A stretch of DNA of 23,573 nt, from assembly GCA_000934455.1 (NCBI GenBank), contig KN883912.1:41367-64939 (forward strand), written 5' to 3'. Position numbers and translations under genes: made by a program. Origin of the DNA: Apostichopus parvimensis. Its lineage: Eukaryota > Echinodermata > Holothuroidea > Aspidochirotida > Stichopodidae. This document shows positions 11,501 through 20,500 of the stretch, piece by piece; the stretch's first letter is position 1; every line of letters begins with the position of its first letter. Below the pieces are notes generated by a model. The model was not told the origin of the DNA and ran no database searches. It saw nothing but the letters and a program-made list of their open reading frames with translations.

Positions 11501-14500
11501 TCTCTTTACCGGTATTAAAAGGGTTCACAGTATTACCTAGTTAGCAAAATTGGTCAATTTGCCTTTCAAGAGAAGAAGTGTTGGTTTGGGATTGGGGGGG
11601 GGTGGGGTGCGGGGGATTCATAGGGTGGTGGGATCATTGGGATGTAATGTAGAACTTTGATGAACCTCAGTGAATCTCCAAGTAAATCATACAGCTGTTG
11701 ATAGAGAAGTGTGTTAGGGTTTGTTGCAGTGGCAGATGGTTATTGGTCTGAAGCAATCTCAGTGAAAAAAGAGTGTTGAATATTCAGTGGTCCCATAAGT
11801 ATACCTTTTACATTAATTGTTTTTAAATTTTTTTTGCTGCACTCCTATATTCCTATCTGGTTTTGTTTGCCTTTCTGTTACATTGGAGGTGTAGGAAGGG
11901 GGGCAGAGGGGTACGGTGAGTTGTAAAGCTTCCTTTACTTTTGCCAATGCCAAGAAAGTACCCATTAGCCATAAGCTGCCGGTCAAAAGCTCCAGAAGGT
12001 AGAAAAATTACCTACGGCTATGAAGCAGATTCTTCACATGCCTTCTAGAAGCTCTAATTCAGTGCCAGCACACCTTGCCAGAATTGTTCACTGGTTTTAA
12101 TTGATGCCACGCTTCCTTATACCAGACTCTAACTCAGTGCCAGCACCTTGCCAGAATTGTTCACTGGTTTAATTGATGACATGCTTCCTTACACCAGACT
12201 CCAGCTCAGTGCCAGCACCTTGCCACAATTGTTCACTGGTTTAATTGATGCCACGCTTCCATACACCAGACTCTAACTCAGTGCTAACACTTTGCCAGAA
12301 TTGTTCATTGGTTTAATTGATGCCATGCTTCTGGACACCAGACTCTAATTTAGTGCCAGCACACCTTGCCAGAATTGTTCACTGGTTTGATTGATGATAC
12401 GCTTCCTTACACCAGACTCCAGCTCAGTGCCATCACCTTGCCAGAATTGTTCATTGGTTTAATTGATGCCATGCTCCCTTACACCAGACTCTAAGTTAGT
12501 GCCAGCACACCTTGCCAGAATTGTTCATTGGTTTAATTGATGCCATGCTCCCTTCCACCAGACTTTGTCACTGCCATCTTTGCCTTGTTTGCAAGATAAA
12601 AGCTACATTCACTCATGTTTCCTTATGTCTGTCTCTTGTCTTTAGATATCAAGGATTGCAAGATTAAGTCTACATTCACTCATGTTTCCTCTTGTCTGTC
12701 TCTTGTCTTCAGATATCAACGAGTGTGAAGTTCTTCAGTATTGTCCCACCTTTTCTGAGTGTGTCAATCTAATAGGTGGAGCCAGCTGTCAATGTATCGA
12801 TGGATTTGTCACCAACGAATTCACTGGATTTTGTGAAGGTAAAATCTAGATCATTAGTTGATCTGAGAATTTTGATCCCATGGAAGGGGGCAGGGATGTT
12901 GGAAGCATCGAAGGGTTGAGGAAAGGAGGGCAGCATTGTTGAATTGTTGAAATTTACCTTATTAAAGATTCCGCTAAATTTAGACCGAATTAATAATTAA
13001 ATTTTAACCTGCATAGTCTTCTTGTGGATATGCTGCTGACCTAAGCCACTGTTCTCACTTTTCTTGTAGAACCTGGTAAAGTAGAAAACGAAATGATAAG
13101 ATTTGTAACCATTCTCATGTGGGTCTAATAATCCATTTCATTTCTACGATGGTGGCTCATCATTCAGGAATATGTTGTTTTTTTCTTTCCTTCTTCCTTT
13201 ATCCTCGGGCAACATCTCTTCGAGAAATTTCCTTCCTATATCCTACATGTCCCTGCTTACTTTTTGGAATTCCACACCAATATTCACCTTGCCCCTGATT
13301 ACTGTTAGTAATCTGACCAGACTTTTTTATTTGAAGGTAAGGCAAACTTGACAACCCTCAATCCAAATTCGTCTGCATAAATATTTAGTACTCTTGTTTA
13401 TTCAGATGTTAACGAGTGCCAAGAAGGACTCCATCAGTGCTCCAACCACGGTTCCTGCAGAAATGAATTCGGTGGCGTTCGTTGTGTCTGCGATCAGGGA
13501 TACCTTTTCAACAACGATACCATAAGCTGTGAAGGTTGGTATACCATTCATTTCATGGCTGTTGTGTTAAGTTATATTAAATTCTACCTGGGTAAGAAAA
13601 GGGTGAAAACTTGTTAAAAAAATTTAAAACTTAATTCAGATCTTGCATTCAGACCCACTGGAATGAACTGTTATATCCTGTGATGAATTAACTGTCCTCT
13701 ATGCAAGGTATGGATACATGAAGTACTTGAGACTATAGACATTCTAACCATACCAAGCAAACATAGCTCTGCTATGAGAAGGGACGGGAAGGGGGGGTGG
13801 TTATTGAACAATAGGGTCCGATTAAAGTTGGGCTTGATGAAATAGGTAGGGGAGGAATAAACAGTGGGCTAAACGACAGATCACATTTTGTTATTGTGCC
13901 AGATAGCCATGACTTGTATTTGGGAAAGGCTCCATCTGACAACCATGCTGACGCTATAATCTAACGGTGATTAGTTTGTTTACTATACCAAAACATATTC
14001 TTCAGATGAATTGGCATTACCTCCTCAATGAGACAATACGTATCCCTCACCATCCAGGTCCCACGCTTCTCCAACTCATCCCACTCGCAGCCACTTGTAG
14101 ACACCAATGTTACCTTCTTGAAGAAGGCACTTCGTCCAATTGAGTGACTGCTGATTTATGGCCCCAGCCGCACCCCCCCTCCCTCACATCACTTCTTCCT
14201 ATAATACTACTTGGACAGTAGGTAGTGGACCCCCCCACCCCCCTCCCCCCAAGAAAAAGGGACATTCTAAGGCAATTAAACTCCTGCCGTTTATAACTCA
14301 TTTCACAGATGTCAATGAATGCCAGCTGGAATCAACATTGTGTGGAATCCACGGTGAATGTGTCAACACAGGGGGTGCAGTACGTTGCGATTGTGATGAA
14401 GGCTATCAGTTCAATGAAGACTTCTTTCGTTGTGAAGGTAACCAAAAAGAACACATAGCTGTATTTGTCAATAGTATCTCCCTCAGTGCAATACTTGAGC

Positions 14501-17500
14501 ACAAATTGTACTGTTATTTTATTGCATCGATGTCAAAACAGATGTTTATTATCAAATACAAAGAGAGAAAACAAGTTAGTGAAGGTTTTCTTCAAAGAAG
14601 ACATCCGTTTCATTCTTTGTTAGAGAAAGTACCACGGCTCATCTCTCCATCACTTGTTCTTATTTGAAGATGCTTTGATTGTATTTTAAGCCAAAAGCAT
14701 TCATTAGTATTTACTATATGAAGAAGTCCTGTTGCCATTGATACCCTGATAAAAAATGATCCAAATATGTCCTAATTGCTAAACGGATGTAACAACATTT
14801 TCATTGCGTACTGAGAACAAGATTGTCACAACAGTCCAGTATATTAATAAATGTAAATTCTGTTTCAAGGAACAATTGTTGAGTCATTCTCTACACCAAA
14901 AAGGAAGCAATCTTATAACTAATCACACTCCCAAAATAAGTGAAATAAGGTCAAATCAGCTAGCTTAAGCTACGTATATATTGTCTTCTGTCATGAAAAT
15001 ATCCTATGACACAAATGAATTTCTCGTTAATTAATTAATGCCCCAGCAGTCTACATTGTCGTTTCTGTGTGCCTATTTGGTGGAACTTTGGTTCGTTCAT
15101 GTTCACATGTAGTTAAGTAGCTTCATACTTTTTCCCTGATTTTCTTCCAAAGTTCATGAAAATTTCATCTCCACTCTTCTTCCTAGATATCAATGAATGT
15201 GAAATGGCCGTCGATGTCTGTTCCGTTAATGGCGACTGTATCAATGTAGAGGGCGGTGTTGAGTGCTCGTGTCATGTTGGTTACTATTTAAACGAAACCA
15301 CTGGGACTTGTGAAGGTAAGCACTTTTTCACTGACTTCTAGAAAGTTTCCCACTGAACAGTTTCCCGATATAGTATAGTAACTTGCTGAAATTCCTCAAA
15401 TTTGATTTTGCCAAAATTCTGCAGTCTTTGGTGTATTTTCCTATTTTGATATTGGCACTGCTGTGTGTTATAGTTAGCTAGAGAATACACATGAGACAGA
15501 CAGATGAGTAATTTACAGCCTGCTGCTGCAAAAAACTTGTTCTTTCTACAAGAGTATAACAGAGACTGAGGAACAACTGTACAGTACATGTACACACAAA
15601 ATAAGATTACTTAGTAAAGATAACACACTAACAATACAACCTGATTAACCTAACAATATGTGTAAAAGTAAGTTGGCCTGACGTTTTGATCCTAGCAGGA
15701 TCTTCTTCAAAGGCTAAATGACAAGTGGTCATTTAGCCTTTGAAGAAGATCCTGCTAGGATCGAAAACTTCAGGCCAACTTACTTTTACACATTCTCCTA
15801 CACAGGCTCTCTAGTGGATAAGCAGTTTGCTAACAGTTTTATTTTATTTTAACCTAACAATAGTCTGAAGCAGAGCTGTAACAAAAAGCCACTTAACTGA
15901 TCCACAGACTGCATTCCTTCTTACTACATTATAATAGAACTTAAAGGTATATACACTGTATATTAACAGAATGTGAGACTACACTTATCAACACTGTACA
16001 TATTTTCAGAGAGATTCTGGAAGCAAACTCTAACTCCTGCATATTCGAGCAAATTTGTAGACGTTTGATCCTCGTTTTTCCAAAAATTTGCAATGTGGGT
16101 TGCTCTCCCCCACATTTACTAAAGGAAGCAATGCCTGCCTTGATTTTTTAGTTGATCACTTATCGTCTTAACAATGGTCAGAGAACAAACCCTTGAAATA
16201 AATTTGAATAATTTCCTTCATGTTTGTTAGCCAAACAGACCAAGTGTTTTTTTTCTTCTTTGATTGCATTTATAAAGTTCAGCATACACAGACCCACCTA
16301 AGACTCTCAGCAACTGCCAAGCTAAAGGTTAATATTTTTTTTTAAATCAATGATGAAATCAAAGAAAGGTTGTGTAGCAAAGTGGTCATGTCATTGTCCA
16401 TTTAACCACACCTAGATTTTCTTTGACTTAGAGTGGAATGAAAGATTAAAAGTTTCAAATTTCTATTCTTTTTGTATCCATTTATCTTCAGATGTGGACG
16501 AGTGTCTGACTGGTCAAATCATGTGTAGTGACCGTGGCAGCTGTGAGAACACCAACGGTTCATTTGTGTGCAATTGTCATGTCGGTTATAGATTTAGCCA
16601 AACTCTAGCCACATGTGAAGGTGAGAACGCTGCGAGTTCACTGCTCTGTAAATAGCATGTCAATTGCAGGTTCATGCAAGCTCTGTCCACTAGGAAGAGT
16701 GAGAACAGTGGTTGTTCATTTGTGTGAAAATTGTCACGTTGTTTATCGAGTGAGCCATGCTCTAGCCACATGTTAATTTGCAGCCCAAAATTATTTTGGA
16801 TTCTCATTCAAGGAGTATTTAATTTGCCAGTGCGACATCTGAAGCAATTTACAAAAATGTGACAAATATTTTAGTGTAATTAGTATATGCAAACCATTAC
16901 TTAAAGCTGTGGGTACCAAAACTTTAGCTTTGTGTTTCACAGCCTAAATAAACATGAACCTGTCTCCACTAAGTTGACCCATTACCCTCTTTTTGATGAC
17001 AGTCCCCACCCACCCCCCCACCCTCACCCCTGTCTCATGAATTAGAACCCTTCATCTTACACTATCACTGGCATAACTTTTTTATTTTTTATTTGTGCAG
17101 ATATTAATGAATGCAGAGAACAGAGTGGTATCTGTGGTGCTGCCTCATGCGATAATTACAACGGAAGCTACAACTGTTTGTGTCCCATTGGAATGACCTT
17201 TAACCCTGATAGAATGTATTGTGAAGGTAAGACACAAAATCAGCAGGAGAAACAGCCAAGTACTTGACAACTGAGATGTCAGCTGTCAAGCTTGACAACT
17301 GAGATGTCAGTTGTCAAGCTTGACAACCGAGATGTCAGCTGTCAAGCTTGACAACCGAGATGTCAGCTGTCAAGCTTGACAACCGAGATGTCAGCTGTCA
17401 AGCTTGACAACTGAGATGTCAGCGGTCAAGCTTGACAATTGAGATGTCAGCATCAAGCTTGACAACTGAAATGTCAGGGGTCAAGCTTGACAACTGAGAT

Positions 17501-20500
17501 TTCAGCGGTCAAGCTTGCAACTGAGATGTCAGCTGTCAAGCTTGACAACTGAGATGTCAGCGGTCAAGCTTGCAAGAATTTCTATTTACGGATGACAAAG
17601 GTTGGGGAGGGGTGCAGTGATGGAAGGGGGGTAGTTGTTTCTTTGTTATAAAGGCCATCAGTGTTACCCAACACTTTAACAGAATGCTGAAACTGCCAGT
17701 GTGTCCAAAAGAACTGTTTGCAAGCTTTTCTCTATTTTATTCAAACGTGTTTAATTATAACGAAAGTAGTTATCTATTGAAGGGTTTTGGGAATCTTGGA
17801 CCTTTATGGTGAAAAACATATGAAACTTTGGCAACATGTGTGGCTGTTTGTGACCGTTTTTTTTTGCCATTCTGGCATATCTGATGACAGTAATCATACA
17901 CCTCGTAGTAAGTTTAATAGAAGGGAAATAAACCACTGGGTACGTGTGATTCTGTTATTTTACTTTCCATAGGTCTAGCCATGTGCTGTCAGCTGTAACG
18001 AGGGCAGAAAACATTAATTGTACATGTTCGTTGAATTCGATTAAACAATAGGATGCATTAATTGATGGCAGTAAAAGAGTTTGCTTGTTAGTTTGAACAT
18101 GAGTGACCATTATTGATCTGTCTAGCTCATTTTGGGCTATATAATGATTTAAGTTTAGTGAAAGGGCTACATGGATCTCATCGGTGACAGATTAATCCAA
18201 TAAGGCAGATCAGGCTAGTGTCCTCAAGGTCATGGGGCCTTTCTGAGCACTTTCAGGAAAGAAACATACCTTTTTTGTACATTTGATAAGTAACTGGTGC
18301 TGTGGGCACGGAGTGGATAAAGGCGGTGGCATTTGAAGCAATGAGGCTTAGCAATCTGGAGGTTCTAGGTTCGATACCTGGCCGGGTCATAGTAAGGTAT
18401 GTTTTTCATCCAAGATCAATCTATGGTTTTCCCATCTGAAATGACTTTCTAACTTGAAAAGATTCCAAATTTGAGATAAAATGTTGAATTGGAAGCCACC
18501 CGACGTGTAAGTTGTTATCCATAAGCCCATTTGTGGTCGCTTAAGCGTAGTAAAAGTAACTGCTGATTATTATTATTACTATTATTAATTACAAACCTTT
18601 ATAAGGTTCCAGAGGGCTCCATACTGTGTAAATCCAGCATCGAGTATGGTAAAAGGAGACCACTAATTATTTTCCTACATGTTTAGACATTTGAAGTAGT
18701 CAAAAAAAATGAAACCATCAATCAGCTAATTGTTTGTTGTGTTTTTTTTTTCTTGGCATTTTTGTTACAGATTTGGATGAATGTGACTATTATGTCAACA
18801 TATGTGGCGATCCCAGCGCAATCTGCAGAAATATTGTTGGAAGTTTTCAGTGTCTTTGCCAGGAAGGTTTCATTTACAGCTCGGAGGGTATCTGTGAAGG
18901 TCAGTTTTGTGGAATATAATTGATGTCAATTCCAATTAAATACCCTCATATAATATATGCTGGACACTCTGGTTATAGCAGCTTAAAATGGGATGGTATT
19001 TAAGGAGCATTAAACTTAATCATGGTCTTAACCTAAAATGATAAAGATGCTTAAGGTGATCAAGTCCTAAAAAATACAGATGTAATTGATGTCAGTTCAG
19101 ACTTAATACCCTCATATAATTTATGCTGGACACTCTGGTTATAGCAGCTTAAAATGGGATGGTATTTAAGGAGCAGTAAACTTAATCATGGTCTTAACCT
19201 AAAATGACAAAGATGCTTAAGGTGATCAAGTCCTACAAAATACAAACAAAACTTAGAAAAATCTTTTTCTGTTTGAGAATTACGATGGTTTGAAAGTCGT
19301 TTCAGGGGGCTGAGTAAGATATCGTTGTGCCACTTTTTTTTACATTTTTTTATAAATTCCGTTTTTGCGCCATATTTTCTGGGTATATTATATGAAAACA
19401 GTATTAATTAGTAAGTTGTATTAAAAAGTACAGTATTTTAGATTCAGAGATTCAACCCTGTTAAAAATAAACAGTGTATTAAATATCGAGATTTTTAAGA
19501 AACAAAAATGTCCACTCATGTGGTTTTTGTGATGTCATAGTTTAGACTTGTCCAAGTCTGCAGTCATATCCATAATATCAAGATGTCTTTCCGAACTGGA
19601 AAAATCATTGCTTCCTTAATTGTTTGAATAAACTGTTTGCCAAAAGAATCTCTGTCTGCTTATCCATGTCAGTGATAATCTCTGCCATTTCTCCTCTTTC
19701 ATCATACAAAGTATGCTCTCTATATCCAATCAGCTAAAATCCACTCTAAACAATCTTTCAACGAATGTCCATTTTAATAATGTTGTGAGTCTCATCTCGC
19801 AATTTTGTCTGCTTTTCACATTTCATGAAACAGACAAGAACGAATGCCAGATATTTACCAGCATCTGTGGGAACGGTACCTGCGTGAATTCCGAGGGCAG
19901 CTATCGGTGTGTCTGCCATGACGGGTTCAGACTTCATCTCTTGAGCGGCCTCTGTATACGTAAGCATATATTTCCATTCATCTCTCCTGCAGACTTGCTA
20001 TCTTAATTGTCAGCCCTTTCTTGCCTTGTTGTATTCATTTGAAAAGGTCAAGGGGTCTATTCAGGTCAAGTTGAATCTAGAAAAGAAAAAGTTGTATAAA
20101 AAACAAGTTAGTTCTTGTGGAAACTGTTTCCCATCATATTGAAATTAAACAATTTATTTATATTCTGGTTATTGATTTTTTCTGGCATGTTACATTGTCA
20201 TCTCTTGGTTAACTGTCCAGTGGGTCACCTCAAAATTTAAATAGTAAAATAATGCACTGAGGTCACCATCTTCCTCCTACAGCTGAAGAATTACCTCAAG
20301 GTGTACCTAGATTCGACGAGAGCAAGCAACCCCCTGCGATCGTACGCGTCTTCTCCTGTGAGACTCAATCGGACGTTTGTGGTAACGGGACCTGCGTGGA
20401 CACCGAGAGCGGCTATCATTGTTCGTGCCCTCAGGGAGAAGAGTACTCAGTTCCGCACGGTTTCTGCGTCGGTAAGGAAGGATAAGTGTTCACGTAGTCA

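Larger units (their letters stand above)
11487..12712 (+). other. Intron 8
   Basis: This 1226-base intron contains a G-rich tract near its 5' end (11593-11634), the 72-74-bp minisatellite (12051-12570), and the duplicated acceptor before exon 9. Confidence 0.8.
17227..18770 (+). other. Intron 14
   Basis: This 1544-base intron begins with the 28-bp hairpin minisatellite and holds the second tRNA-like SINE copy (18296-18390). The stretch between is AT-rich, with no exon seen. Confidence 0.8.

Noticed and set aside
15658..15793. MicroRNA precursor from the 65-bp hairpin.
   Set aside because: The stem is nearly perfect and the element is bounded by direct repeats and belongs to a dispersed family, so a mobile element explains it better. 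Small-RNA data could still change this.
17263..17576. CRISPR-like array because of regular 28-bp repeats with palindromic arms.
   Set aside because: There are no unique spacers between units; the units abut, and the locus is a eukaryotic intron.
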